DNA of 64,000 bases from Bacteroides zoogleoformans (GTDB lineage Bacteria; Bacteroidota; Bacteroidia; Bacteroidales; Bacteroidaceae). Of this stretch, positions 49,100 to 57,933 are shown piece by piece (position 1 is the first letter of the stretch; every line of letters starts with the position of its first letter). The position numbers were made by a program, and so were the translations under genes. The stretch covers positions 1,033,001 through 1,097,000 of the forward strand of contig NZ_CP027231.1 of the NCBI RefSeq assembly GCF_002998435.1. Direction: 5' to 3'. Below the pieces are notes generated by a model. It had not been told where the DNA came from, did no database searches, and saw only the letters and a list, made by a program, of their open reading frames with translations.

Positions 49100-49858
49100 T
49101 TATGCAAGACAGTAACCACCGTCAATTAAAAGATTAATACCAGTTACCCAAGTTGATGCGTCAGACAGCAGATAGATAGCACCATTAGCAATATCTTCTG
49201 GTGTACCCACACGCTTCAAAGGGTAGCGGCCATACATCGTCTCTTTCAGCTGTTCCTCAGAGAACATTTCGTTTGCCAGGTCAAGAATGCTTGTTGGAAC
49301 AAGACCTGGGCAGATAGTGTTAACACGTGTACCCATGGCAGCAAGTTCGTAAGCAGCACTCTTGGTGAAGCCTGCTAATGCACCCTTTGTTGCATCATAT
49401 AGAGACTCGCCTGTATTGCCAATAAATACACCTGACATTGATGCGATGAAGACAATAGAAGACCTCTTTACGAGTTTCTTTTTCTTCAGCAAACCAGAGG
49501 TAAGAAGGATTGGAGCCAACTCATTTACGTTGACAATTTCTTCTAACAACTCACGTTTGATGTTCTTTACACCACATATTTTAGGAATACCTGCACTATG
49601 AACTATGCCATTAATTTCGAGGCATTCCGCTACCACCTTGTCAATATCCTCCTGATTTGACAGATCGGCCTGGATAGCAAAGTGTCCTTCACCCTCCAAC
49701 ATGCCAAGAGTTTCGTTCAAACGTTCCTGATTACGACCGTTAATAACCATTTTAGCTCCCATCTTGGAGCACTCAACGGCAATGCCTCGTCCGATACCGG
49801 ACGAAGCACCCGTTACGAGTATGGTCTTTCCTGCTAGAGAAAAGGGATTATATGCCAT
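49100..49858 (-). CDS. FabG-like 3-oxoacyl-ACP reductase (SDR)
   Basis: The start is ATG 49858, which overlaps the ACP stop (TAATG). MAYNPFSLAGKTILVTGASS with the cofactor motif TGASSGIG, catalytic S-Y-K in IASMSGVFIGN and SLYDATKGALAGF, and the C-terminal WVTGINLLIDGGY. About 252 residues. It would reduce a 3-oxoacyl-ACP to 3-hydroxyacyl-ACP. There is no FabZ or FabI beside it. Confidence 0.9.
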   Translation of the reverse strand: MAYNPFSLAGKTILVTGASSGIGRGIAVECSKMGAKMVINGRNQERLNETLGMLEGEGHFAIQADLSNQEDIDKVVAECLEINGIVHSAGIPKICGVKNIKRELLEEIVNVNELAPILLTSGLLKKKKLVKRSSIVFIASMSGVFIGNTGESLYDATKGALAGFTKSAAYELAAMGTRVNTICPGLVPTSILDLANEMFSEEQLKETMYGRYPLKRVGTPEDIANGAIYLLSDASTWVTGINLLIDGGYCLA

Positions 49859-50085
49859 TACTTGCACAGGATTACGTTATACAAATCCTCGATAGTAGTG
49901 CAAGAACGGATGTCTGCACCAGTAATGCTCTTGTCAAACTCTTCGTCAACCATAGCGATGATTGAGAGAGCGGTCAGAGAGCCCCACTCTTCGAGCTCAC
50001 GGAAGTGAGTACCAGCAGTGAACATTGACTCTTCAGTTTCGTTGAACTCTTCTGCGAAACGACTTACAAATTCTTCCAAATTCAC
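49858..50085 (-). CDS. Acyl carrier protein
   Basis: 75 residues, acidic. The phosphopantetheine serine is in EEWGSLTALSIIAM (about S36); here GSL replaces the usual DSL. MNLEEFVSRFAEEFNETEES opens helix 1. It is translationally coupled to the FabG-like gene. A dedicated carrier suggests that the module is kept apart from fatty acid synthesis. Confidence 0.9.
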   Translation of the reverse strand: MNLEEFVSRFAEEFNETEESMFTAGTHFRELEEWGSLTALSIIAMVDEEFDKSITGADIRSCTTIEDLYNVILCK

Positions 50086-50127
50086 AATTGTAAAATTTTA
50101 ATTATTTTTAAATGTTAACTAAAAATA

Positions 50128-51078
50128 TTATTTAAACGGTTTTTCAAAATCCGGATTTTCATACGGTTTTACACCTTGGTACTCAAGGGTGTCCCAAATG
50201 CTCTTTACTGTAAGATCGGGCACCATGCGAGCCACAATCTTCTGGAGGGTATCGTCACAACCCACCTCATACCATTCGGTCACGCCATTAGCTTTCATAT
50301 TCATGGTGATATCAGTCCATTGAACAGGATAGGTCATCAGCTTCAACTCTGTCTCAAGAATATCCTGAGGGTCAGTATGTTCCTTTCCATCGGCATCCAT
50401 ATAAATAGGCACACGTGGAGTCATCCAATGCATCTTCTTCAGCTCTTCACCAAGTATGCGACCCTCTTCAGCAGAGTTAGGTGAATGACCCACACCCTTC
50501 TGAGGGAGAACCAAAGCACGTTTTGCACCCATACCTTTCAGTATCTTACATGCTTTCTTTACAGAATCGCGAGCTCCGGTAATAACCAACTGGCCAGGGC
50601 CATTATAGTTGGCCACATAAAGGCCGGTGTTATCCTCCTCGCTCACTTGCTTCAGCACTTCACGCACCTGCTCATCAGGAACTGCAATAACTGCACCCAT
50701 GGCAGAAGGATTGCGCTGGAAGACATCATAGAACACCTGTCCGCGAGTCTTGATGAATGGCAGACACTCCTCAAAGCTAAGAGCGCCGGCTACTACAAGA
50801 GCAGCATACTCGCCAAGTGAATGGCCTGCAGTACAATCGGCCAAGACTGCATCCTGACCAAGGGCAGCAGCCACCTGGTAGATGAAGATAGCAGGTTGTG
50901 TATAACGGGTATCCATCAGGACATCCTCCGATGCTTCAAACAGGAAGTCCGAGAACCGCTCACCAAGGATGTCATTGGCGTGCTCAAAGATGGCTCTCGC
51001 CTTCGGACACTTCTCGTACAGGTCCTTACCCATACCGAGCTTCTGGCTACTTTGGCCAGGGAAAACGAATGCTTTCAT
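50128..51078 (-). CDS. FabD-like malonyl-CoA:ACP transacylase
   Basis: 316 residues. MKAFVFPGQSSQKLGMGKDL, the nucleophile motif AGHSLGEYAALVV (Ser near residue 87), and LVLPQKGVGHSPNSA with the partner histidine. Loads malonyl groups on the ACP gene product 43 bases downstream. Its C-terminus is slightly longer than usual. Placed between the GNAT and ACP genes. Confidence 0.9.
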   Translation of the reverse strand: MKAFVFPGQSSQKLGMGKDLYEKCPKARAIFEHANDILGERFSDFLFEASEDVLMDTRYTQPAIFIYQVAAALGQDAVLADCTAGHSLGEYAALVVAGALSFEECLPFIKTRGQVFYDVFQRNPSAMGAVIAVPDEQVREVLKQVSEEDNTGLYVANYNGPGQLVITGARDSVKKACKILKGMGAKRALVLPQKGVGHSPNSAEEGRILGEELKKMHWMTPRVPIYMDADGKEHTDPQDILETELKLMTYPVQWTDITMNMKANGVTEWYEVGCDDTLQKIVARMVPDLTVKSIWDTLEYQGVKPYENPDFEKPFK

Positions 51079-51083
51079 ATATA

Positions 51084-51644
51084 TTAATATCCTATCATTT
51101 TTAATAATTTTGGTTTATGCGACTCAAAATCTTCCTTGGTCATAGACATAGCCACATATTCACCTTTGACATCTTGAAAATGCTTACATATCTTCATTCC
51201 ACTCATAAGATTATATTTAATAACTTTCTTGTTATCAACATGGCATGCATCATAATCATCTTCAAACTCCATTCCGCACACTTCAAACGCGATTTCTCGC
51301 ATCATAATTGGACATGCAATAACCTCTTCCATAGAAGCTTCCGGAGCCATAACCCAACTACCTCCGGTATATGTTCTATCATGAATGCTGTAAATACGGT
51401 TTAAACCGACAGGTATCTCATCCCTATAAAATATAAAATAATAGTCCGTGCCTTCTTCCTCTCGTTTTTTATAATTTCGAATCCATTCAACCTGGTTTTC
51501 GACACCTCCCTCAATGTCATGAATATATTTTGACCGAGTTGCATCAGATCGAAGTCTGAAGATAAATTCAGCGTCAGATTCTTCCACAAGTCTTGCATGT
51601 AAACCATACTTTTCGTATGTGAAGTCTTTTTCGATTAATCTCAT
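51084..51644 (-). CDS. GNAT acyltransferase, candidate amino-sugar N-acyltransferase
   Basis: 186 residues. GNAT fold with AEFIFRLRSDATRSKYIHDI, DYYFIFYRDEIPVGLNRIY and AFEVCGMEFEDDYDACHVDN, similar to PseH/RimJ-like enzymes that acylate nucleotide-linked amino sugars. It heads the acyl module (5 bases before the FabD-like gene). The FdtB product or the nonulosonate pathway may be its substrate, and an acyl-ACP its donor. That pairing is inference from order. Confidence 0.78.
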   Translation of the reverse strand: MRLIEKDFTYEKYGLHARLVEESDAEFIFRLRSDATRSKYIHDIEGGVENQVEWIRNYKKREEEGTDYYFIFYRDEIPVGLNRIYSIHDRTYTGGSWVMAPEASMEEVIACPIMMREIAFEVCGMEFEDDYDACHVDNKKVIKYNLMSGMKICKHFQDVKGEYVAMSMTKEDFESHKPKLLKMIGY

Positions 51645-51655
51645 AAATTATTTAC

Positions 51656-52115
51656 TCAAGTTTCGGGTTTAGTCTGAAGAACTAAAAAATTGCATAAAAA
51701 GACTTTGAGCATTTCCATATATCACGGAAAATAAGTAAATTAGATGTGTAAAAAACATTACTCAAAACTCGAAGCCATGAGCAAATTTACAAAAATTCTT
51801 TCAGAAATCCGCCATTTTTTCAGTGAAAAACATCGTAGCATAGTAATGGATACGTTCACCCGACTACTTGACAACATCAATTTGGACTGCCGCAGCCTTG
51901 GAGGAATGAAACGCAAGAACTGCCGACTTACCAATCTTCAGATATTGGTTATTCTCTCACGTGCAGGGTAATTATATTGAAGTTGTTGCTACCGTAGCTG
52001 AACTTACGGGTGCAGATTCTGACGATTTGACTATGCAGATTATTGAAAATGACAAAAGACTGGCGACACTTAGAGCGTATGCGCAAACAGCGTAAATTCT
52101 AAATCCGAAACTTGA
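51656..52115. mobile_element. 460-bp internally deleted IS relic (MITE-like)
   Basis: 17-bp terminal inverted repeats with one mismatch (TCAAGTTTCGGGTTTAG at 51656-51672 and its complement at 52099-52115). An 8-base repeat ATTATTTA lies outside both ends (51647-51654 and 52116-52123), as a target duplication. Inside is the start of a transposase: MSKFTKILSEIRHFFSEKHR to about 51971, then in another frame a short tail ending at 52095. I recall this N-terminus from IS4-type Bacteroides transposases. It cannot move alone. It lies between the GNAT and FdtA-like genes without breaking either. Confidence 0.75.
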
Positions 52116-52116
52116 A

Positions 52117-52539
52117 TTATTTAGTCTTTCTGTATTCTAAAAATTCGTTATAATCACGTATGTAATCCTCCTTTATGTATATATCAGACGCTAGTACCAT
52201 ACAAACAGCACCAGAAGAGAAATCCCCTAGGTCACGCCACATTCCAGGCTTCACATACAAACCCTGGTAGGGTCGGTTCAAGAAGAATGTACGCTTGCAT
52301 CTGCCATCATCTAGAGTTACATTAAATGAACCAGAAGCTGCAATTATAAGTTGACTCAAATCACGATGAGCATGGGCTCCACGCTCTTCTCCACCTGGCA
52401 CATCATATAAATAGTATACACGTTTAACATCAAAAGGAAGGGTCTCGCCATTTTGCACAACAGTAAGATTACCCTTGCGATCTGAATGATGTCTGTCGAG
52501 CTCTATGATAGAGCAATCAAATACATTAAATTTCTCCAT
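52117..52539 (-). CDS. fdtA: FdtA/QdtA-like dTDP-4-keto-6-deoxyhexose 3,4-isomerase
   Basis: Cupin-type ketoisomerase, 140 residues. It keeps the family core YDVPGGEERGAHAHRDLSQL with both histidines (H56, H58), SGSFNVTLDDG and GLYVKPGMWRDL. It converts dTDP-4-keto-6-deoxyglucose to the 3-keto sugar that FdtB aminates. Its start overlaps the stop of the second isomerase by 14 bases. Its stop lies in the target duplication of the MITE-like element. Confidence 0.87.
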   Translation of the reverse strand: MEKFNVFDCSIIELDRHHSDRKGNLTVVQNGETLPFDVKRVYYLYDVPGGEERGAHAHRDLSQLIIAASGSFNVTLDDGRCKRTFFLNRPYQGLYVKPGMWRDLGDFSSGAVCMVLASDIYIKEDYIRDYNEFLEYRKTK

Positions 52540-52942
52540 CCTCTTTTAACTTAACAAATTGCTTGTATTCTATGATATAGTCCTTTTTATCATACTTAGT
52601 ATCTGCAAATTCCAATGCAAGTGAGTTAGTAGAGAAATTCTCCATCTGACGCCACAAGCCATTGGGAATATAGAGACCATAATAAGAGCGATTGAGAGTA
52701 AACGTCTTCCGATTTATTCCATCATCGACCGTTACATCAAAACCACCAGAAATGGCGATGATAAACTCTGATGTTTTTCTGTAAGCATGTCCACCTCGAT
52801 TTTCTCCACCAGGAACATCATAAATCCAGTAAATCCTCTGTATTGAAAACGGGATATGGTTATTCTGCTCTGCAAAAGAAAGATTTCCTCGTGGATCATT
52901 AAAACGAGGCAATTCAACGAGTTTTACATCATCTTTTGTCAT
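52526..52942 (-). CDS. FdtA-like cupin, variant active site
   Basis: 138 residues, same fold: YDVPGGENRGGHAYRKTSEF, SGGFDVTVDDG, GLYIPNGLWRQM. The second histidine of the HxH pair is Tyr54 (GGHAYR). A duplicated but divergent isomerase may set a different stereochemistry or have another role. It overlaps the Wzx gene by 14 bases upstream and the first isomerase by 14 downstream, so the three are tightly coupled. Confidence 0.8.
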   Translation of the reverse strand: MTKDDVKLVELPRFNDPRGNLSFAEQNNHIPFSIQRIYWIYDVPGGENRGGHAYRKTSEFIIAISGGFDVTVDDGINRKTFTLNRSYYGLYIPNGLWRQMENFSTNSLALEFADTKYDKKDYIIEYKQFVKLKEDGEI

Positions 52943-54413
52943 TGTTTTTCTTTTTAATTATTGTCAAAATATCGATTCTATGATTAAGTCCCATAATTCC
53001 ATGAATTAATGAAGTAAAAATAATTAATGAGCCTAATAGGTACTTAATAAATCCATCTGTTACTAAGACTAACACTAAACTGCTTATTACGAATAATAAT
53101 TGAATCCCATAACACTTAACAAACTGTATGCTAAACTCAAATGAGTATTTATTTCTTGCTATGACATAGACTTGTATGAAATAAATAAAATAAGTTAGGG
53201 CAAAAGCTATTCCAACACCCTCTAACCCCAATACCTTATAACCTAGTATATTAAATATCAACCCATAAGAACATGCAAAAACCTCGTTGAGCATGAATAA
53301 TTTGGATTCAGCTTTTGCAACAAACAAATAACTAATTACCCAAGAACCCAATCTAAGTAACATACCTAAACATGCCCATGAAATATACAAATTTGCAGAT
53401 AGGAACTTATCGCTGTATAAAATTTCTAACACAAATGGCATAAACAAAAGGCAAATTGTGAGCAAAGGTGCTAGTATCAATGTCCCTATCTCTCCTTGCT
53501 GACATACGGCATTTCTGCATTTATTATTATCCTTATTTATAGAAGCTAATCGAGGATAATAATCTGTTGCAATGGCATTCATGACTAGTCCGACATAGGT
53601 TGTCATAATCATAAAACCAGCTTGATATAAACCTACTTCCCCTACTCCACCAAGACTCTGAATATAACTCCTTGTTATGTATGCTACTGCCGTTGCCAGT
53701 ATGCCGCTAATACTCATAGATATACCCATAACAAGCATTTGCCGACCATGGGAAAAAGTTTGCTTCAAAGAAATATTATTCTTTTCAATTTTGATTTTTC
53801 TAGAATATAACCATGATATAACCAAGGAGCATAAACTTGTTAATACCAACGTTGGAGCAATGCCGTTTATTCCTAACCAATAATAAAAAGGTATAGAAAC
53901 TAATAATCCTATAGTAATACCAATCGCTGAACACTTAGCAAGTTCCTTTAATCTTCTTAACCCTTGAAGTACCACTTTTTGTCCAGCTGATAATTGATCA
54001 AAAAGTAAAGTAAACGATAGAAAAACAAATGGAATAGAGTAATCGTAGTTACCAAACGCGGACTTACTCAAAAGAGGTGATATAAAAACGACACCTAATA
54101 ACCCTAAAACTCCGGTTATTCTAACTAATCTACGAACAACTGTAACGGTTTTGGATATTCTTTGAAGATTACCCGAACCATTAGCTTCAGATACGTCACG
54201 TACCGCACTTGAGGCAAGTCCCATATTAGTTATTTGTTGTACTAATTGTAAACCACTCTGAAACAAGCCTAGCACTCCGACACCAGCTGGACCAAGAAGA
54301 ATTGCGATAACTTTCGACTTTATTATTTGAATCAGAATTTGATAAAACTGAACACCTCCAAATAATGATGTCGCTTTAAAAATACTTCTATATGATGATG
54401 TATTATCAGACAT
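52929..54413 (-). CDS. wzx: Wzx-like polysaccharide flippase
   Basis: MATE/MVF-type exporter moving lipid-linked repeat units across the inner membrane. The start ATG 54413 gives MSDNTSSYRSIFKATSLFGG; an upstream start adds four residues. Twelve or more hydrophobic segments, with LLGPAGVGVLGLFQSGLQLV and a basic cytosolic end. About 494 residues. AT rich. Confidence 0.9.
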   Translation of the reverse strand: MSDNTSSYRSIFKATSLFGGVQFYQILIQIIKSKVIAILLGPAGVGVLGLFQSGLQLVQQITNMGLASSAVRDVSEANGSGNLQRISKTVTVVRRLVRITGVLGLLGVVFISPLLSKSAFGNYDYSIPFVFLSFTLLFDQLSAGQKVVLQGLRRLKELAKCSAIGITIGLLVSIPFYYWLGINGIAPTLVLTSLCSLVISWLYSRKIKIEKNNISLKQTFSHGRQMLVMGISMSISGILATAVAYITRSYIQSLGGVGEVGLYQAGFMIMTTYVGLVMNAIATDYYPRLASINKDNNKCRNAVCQQGEIGTLILAPLLTICLLFMPFVLEILYSDKFLSANLYISWACLGMLLRLGSWVISYLFVAKAESKLFMLNEVFACSYGLIFNILGYKVLGLEGVGIAFALTYFIYFIQVYVIARNKYSFEFSIQFVKCYGIQLLFVISSLVLVLVTDGFIKYLLGSLIIFTSLIHGIMGLNHRIDILTIIKKKNNDKR

Positions 54414-54429
54414 TTTATATATCACTCAT

Positions 54430-55562
54430 TTATCTTCCTTTATACATATCCTCGTAGTACTTCTCATACTCTCCGCTCGTGATGTTGTCCATTCAGGCTT
54501 CGTTCTCAAGGCACCACTTCACTGTCTTCTCGATGCTCTCTTCAAATTGGAGTGATGGTTCCCAGCCAATTTCCTTCTGCAGTTTGGTGCTATCAATAGC
54601 ATAACGTGCATCATGACCGAAACGGTCGGTGACGTACGTAATGAGGTCAAGGTCGGCACCCTCTGGACGGCCAAGGAGACGGTCCACTGTCTTGATAACG
54701 GTATGGATGATATCAATGTTCTTCCACTCATTAAAACCGCCAATGTTGTAAGTCTCTGCAATAGTACCCTTGTGGAAAATCACATCTATTGCACGGGCAT
54801 GATCCACGACATACAACCAGTCGCGTACATTCTCGCCCTTGCCATAAACAGGGAGAGGCTTGCGGTGGCAGATGTTGTTGATGAACAGCGGTATCAGCTT
54901 CTCTGGGAACTGATAGGAACCGTAATTATTAGAGCGGTTGGTCACGATAGTTGGCATGCCGTAGGTATCGTGGAAGGCACGGACAAAATGGTCGCTACTA
55001 GCCTTGCTTGCTGAATATGGTGAGTGAGGATTATACTTGGTGATTTCATAAAAGAAGTCCTTGCCGTAAGCAAAATGATGTTCAGAAGAACTTGAGTTGT
55101 GGTGAACGGAGGTTCAATTTCCTCAGGATTGGCCATTTCAAATGCGCCATAGACTTCATCGGTTGAGATATGATAGAAGCGCTTGCCCTCATACTTCTCA
55201 GGGAGTGATTCCCAATAAAGCTTTGCAGCCTGAAGAAGGCTCAAGGCACCCATCACATTAGTTCGAGCAAAAGTGAACGAGTCTTTGATGCTTCTATCAA
55301 CATGACTTTCAGCAGCAAGATGGATGATGCCATCAATCTTCTCGTCCTGCATCAGCTTATAGAATGCATCGAAGTCACATATATTCATCTTGATGAACTT
55401 GTAGTTGGGCTTATCCTCAACATCTTTGAGGTTGGCGAGGTTGCCAGCGTATGTGAAATTATCTAGGTTGATGATGTTGTACTCGGGGTACCTGTTTACG
55501 AAAAGGCGAACAACGTGGATGCCAATGAAACCGGCACCACCAGTGACAACGATATTTTTCAT
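54430..55562 (-). pseudogene. rmlB: dTDP-glucose 4,6-dehydratase, frameshift and late stop
   Basis: First step to dTDP-6-deoxysugars. The 5' part (55562-54942) has MKNIVVTGGAGFIGIHVVRL, HLAAESHVDRSIKDSF and HISTDEVYGA; after a frameshift near 55100-55115 the text goes on in another frame with SSSEHHFAYGKDFFYEITKY, SASKASSDHFVRAFHDTYG (catalytic Y-x3-K region altered by the shift) and NRSNNYGSYQFPEKLIPLFI. The C-terminal TGA at 54495-54493 stands where the family has Trp; MDNITSGEYEKYYEDMYKGR and TAA (54430) follow in frame. If real, dTDP-sugar synthesis needs another rmlB copy elsewhere. Confidence 0.85.
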
Positions 55563-55592
55563 ATTTTTATACTTGATAAAAAGTCACAATCA

Positions 55593-56036
55593 AGCCCGCA
55601 TGATATTTATTGCGGAGTAATCATCGATTTGCAGAAAAAGTGTAACTATCTTAGAATGAGACAGGTATACACACTTCTTCAGAAACATGGCATTGCCATC
55701 AGTATGACGGAAGACTACAAACCGACCGACAATGCCGTTGCGGAACGTATCAACGGAATTATTAAGACGGAAAGTAGCCATTCTCGACACCGGTTCAATG
55801 ACATCGGGCATGCAAGAAATGTAATAGGCCGCTGCATACATTTTTATAACCATCGCAGACTGCATATGAGCATCGGATACAAAATACCCGCTGTGGCGCA
55901 TCTGGAGAAGGGAATACAGAAGAAAGGGTGGCAAAAGAAAAAATATCCTTCTAAAAGTAGCAATAAAGAGAAGGATACAATATCTTTGCAAAGCCGAACA
56001 ACAAGTCCGGGAGAAGGCGTATGCCGGCGTACCTGA
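55593..56036 (+). pseudogene. IS3-family transposase OrfB, C-terminal part
   Basis: About 147 residues of the rve integrase domain: LLQKHGIAISMTEDYKPTDN, VAERINGIIKTE (with the last Glu of the DDE triad) and FYNHRRLHMSIGYKIPAVA. The N-terminal half with the two aspartates is missing or degenerate (SSPHDIYCGVIIDLQ). Not functional. Confidence 0.8.
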
Positions 56037-56137
56037 CAAAAACAGATTCCCCATCCGGGGGCACCCTGTCTTGCCGAACAAGCAAGCACGGACGCTGTAA
56101 ATCCGGCAAGACGACTGTCTACAGAATCAGGACAACT

Positions 56138-56205
56138 CACTTAAGTGTGTCTACCATATCAGCATGGCTTAGGAGGAAGTGACTACTGAAGCAGTACGAT
56201 ATTCT
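56138..56205 (+). repeat. 68-base repeat, copy B
   Basis: Near-identical reverse complement of 25894-25961. Reads GCTTAGGAGGAAGTGACTAC in its middle; after the repeat a short frame goes on (VRYSKEQSTDIVYKQKKR), so the repeat may be the 5' end of a small gene or IS orfA. Confidence 0.6.
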
Positions 56206-56251
56206 AAAGAACAGTCTACTGATATCGTTTATAAACAGAAAAAGCGTATAG

Positions 56252-56506
56252 CTAAATCAGGAAAAGACAGCGGTTTAAAGAAAAGATATGTTTATCCTTA
56301 CCATCATCCAAGATTACATCAAAGCTACCTGACATTGCTACTATGAATTCACAATTCTCATAATAAGCATGCCCTCCTCTTTTTTCTCCTCCAGGTACAT
56401 ATGCACGTTCAATCTTAAAAGGGATCTGTTTAAACTCCTCTATAATAGACAAATTTCCCCTTTTATCTCCAATCTTGAGGAGCTGTATTATTTTTGGTTG
56501 TTCCAT
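56252..56506 (-). pseudogene. Third FdtA-like gene, truncated by the IS relic
   Basis: 84 residues where the family has about 140. It starts MEQPKIIQLLKIGDKRGNLS and keeps GGHAYYENCEFIVAMSGSFD and FSLNR, then breaks into CLFLI and a stop at the IS junction. Compared with the copy at 52526-52942 it also lacks four residues before VPGG. The lost half contains part of the barrel, so it is likely inactive. Confidence 0.8.
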
Positions 56507-56703
56507 ATTTTATGTTTTATATCTGTTTTTTTTACATTCCAGAAAGACTTGCAACAGCCAAATTTTAGTTTTTTTATTACTTTTCAACAATCCTCCCCAA
56601 AATGCAGAGGCAATCAACAAGTGTTATATTACGAAATTATATTAAAAAATGCCTTTCTGGGACAACGCCTCCTGCAAGAAGAAAAACTTTCATGTTATAT
56701 ATT
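56507..56703. other. Intergenic stretch before the third FdtA-like gene
   Basis: About 200 bases, AT rich. I see no gene or clear signal in it. Confidence 0.35.
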
Positions 56704-57330
56704 TTACAAAATTGTAATCGCCCCATAGCAAGGTCTCAGTGCCAAATGTCTATGAATACTAAAACCATTCTTATTCACACCATCCACGTCATGATATTTG
56801 CCACAATAGATTCTATCACCATTGTGATCTACATCAGAGCACCATACAAAATCGTGATACCATAGCTTCTTTCTCTTTGATAGCCAAAGGACAAAGAATG
56901 AATAGGTACACTGAATAGCAGTTGGGAATGAGATTGTCATCATCAATTCTGTTGGCATGACAGCGCGACTATCTTCAAATACATCCTTACGAATAAGATA
57001 CCAACCTTCTTTCATTGCTAAATCAATAAAGTCTTCCTGTTCATACCAATCCTGATTGTAGAAACAAGGTTCACATACTCCTGAGTCTTTACCAAAAATA
57101 GACTTCATATTTCGAATGGTGACTTTTTTACTATCCTCAAATTCAGACAATCCAAGAACTAAACAATAATGATTCTTAACTTCTGAAAGTTCTTCTTCCG
57201 AATAAGGAATTGTTGGCAGTTTTACAGGGTATGAGAAATTTAAAATAGGCGCACATGCTTGAAGTTCATCAAGTCCAATGAAAGCATCGCTCATAATCTC
57301 CTTAGCTCTTTCTATAGTGATATTACTCAT
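56704..57330 (-). CDS. Uncharacterised capsule-locus protein
   Basis: 208 residues, not recognised. Soluble, rich in aromatic residues and cysteine: HYCLVLGLSEFED, SGVCEPCFYNQDWYEQEDFI, SFFVLWLSKRKKLWYHDFVW, and an ending with GFSIHRHLALRPCYG. N-terminus IERAKEIMSDAFIGLDEL. It is coupled to the DUF218 gene (3 bases apart) and the NeuB-like gene, so it probably belongs to the nonulosonate-like module. No catalytic motif that I can name. Confidence 0.55.
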   Translation of the reverse strand: MSNITIERAKEIMSDAFIGLDELQACAPILNFSYPVKLPTIPYSEEELSEVKNHYCLVLGLSEFEDSKKVTIRNMKSIFGKDSGVCEPCFYNQDWYEQEDFIDLAMKEGWYLIRKDVFEDSRAVMPTELMMTISFPTAIQCTYSFFVLWLSKRKKLWYHDFVWCSDVDHNGDRIYCGKYHDVDGVNKNGFSIHRHLALRPCYGAITIL

Positions 57331-57333
57331 TTT

Positions 57334-57930
57334 TTATTTATTATCAAGAAAAGATTCTTTCCACCTCTGATATTTAACAACCTCTTCAACATTTGCCAAA
57401 TGGCCTAATGCTGTATAATTTTCTATCCTATCGAATTCTCCTTTAAGTCGATCAAAGCGCATCCCCCATCCACTATCCACAAACCATTTGAGATTTCTTG
57501 CAGGCGCATTATAGAGGATGATACCACTTTTTGAATCAAGCACTTGACGCAGGAAAGTCAAATAAGCACGGTACTGATGCTCGTGTGAGGCCACCAATGC
57601 AAGACGTTTCCAGCCATTCTCCATAGCCATCTTTACAATCTCGACAGCTTGTTGTTGTGTCTGAAGAGATTTATTCTCATGAATCAAATCTTCTTCAAGA
57701 ACTCCCGCTTTTAGGATAAGCGGCTTTATTTCCTCAAATGGATAACTGCCATATTCTTTCTGAACAATAGCACCACTGAAGACAATCTTTTTGCCCATAC
57801 CTCGATGATAAAGGTTGACAGCTTTTTGATACCTATGGAAGCCATCGCCCTCCAAGAGAATGATGGCATCCGAAGGTTTCAAGCAATCGTTGTTGACAAT
57901 TGCCATGATAATTTCTCTATCTGTAATCAT
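57334..57930 (-). CDS. DUF218/YdcF-like protein
   Basis: 198 residues. SDAIILLEGDGFHRYQKAVN, KKIVFSG, and RLALVASHEHQYRAYLTFLR follow the DUF218 (ElyC/SanA/YdcF) pattern of a Rossmann-like fold, but there is no membrane anchor. Function of soluble DUF218 proteins in glycan loci is unknown. It starts 3 bases after the NeuB-like gene. Confidence 0.7.
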   Translation of the reverse strand: MITDREIIMAIVNNDCLKPSDAIILLEGDGFHRYQKAVNLYHRGMGKKIVFSGAIVQKEYGSYPFEEIKPLILKAGVLEEDLIHENKSLQTQQQAVEIVKMAMENGWKRLALVASHEHQYRAYLTFLRQVLDSKSGIILYNAPARNLKWFVDSGWGMRFDRLKGEFDRIENYTALGHLANVEEVVKYQRWKESFLDNK

Positions 57931-57933
57931 CTA

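Larger units (their letters stand above)
55575..56205 (+). mobile_element. IS3-family relic
   Basis: Remainder of an IS3-type element that replaced the 3' end of a FdtA-like gene. It includes the C-terminal half of the integrase-type transposase and, at its right side, the 68-base repeat also found at 25894-25961. The left side abuts rmlB. End points are approximate. Confidence 0.65.
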
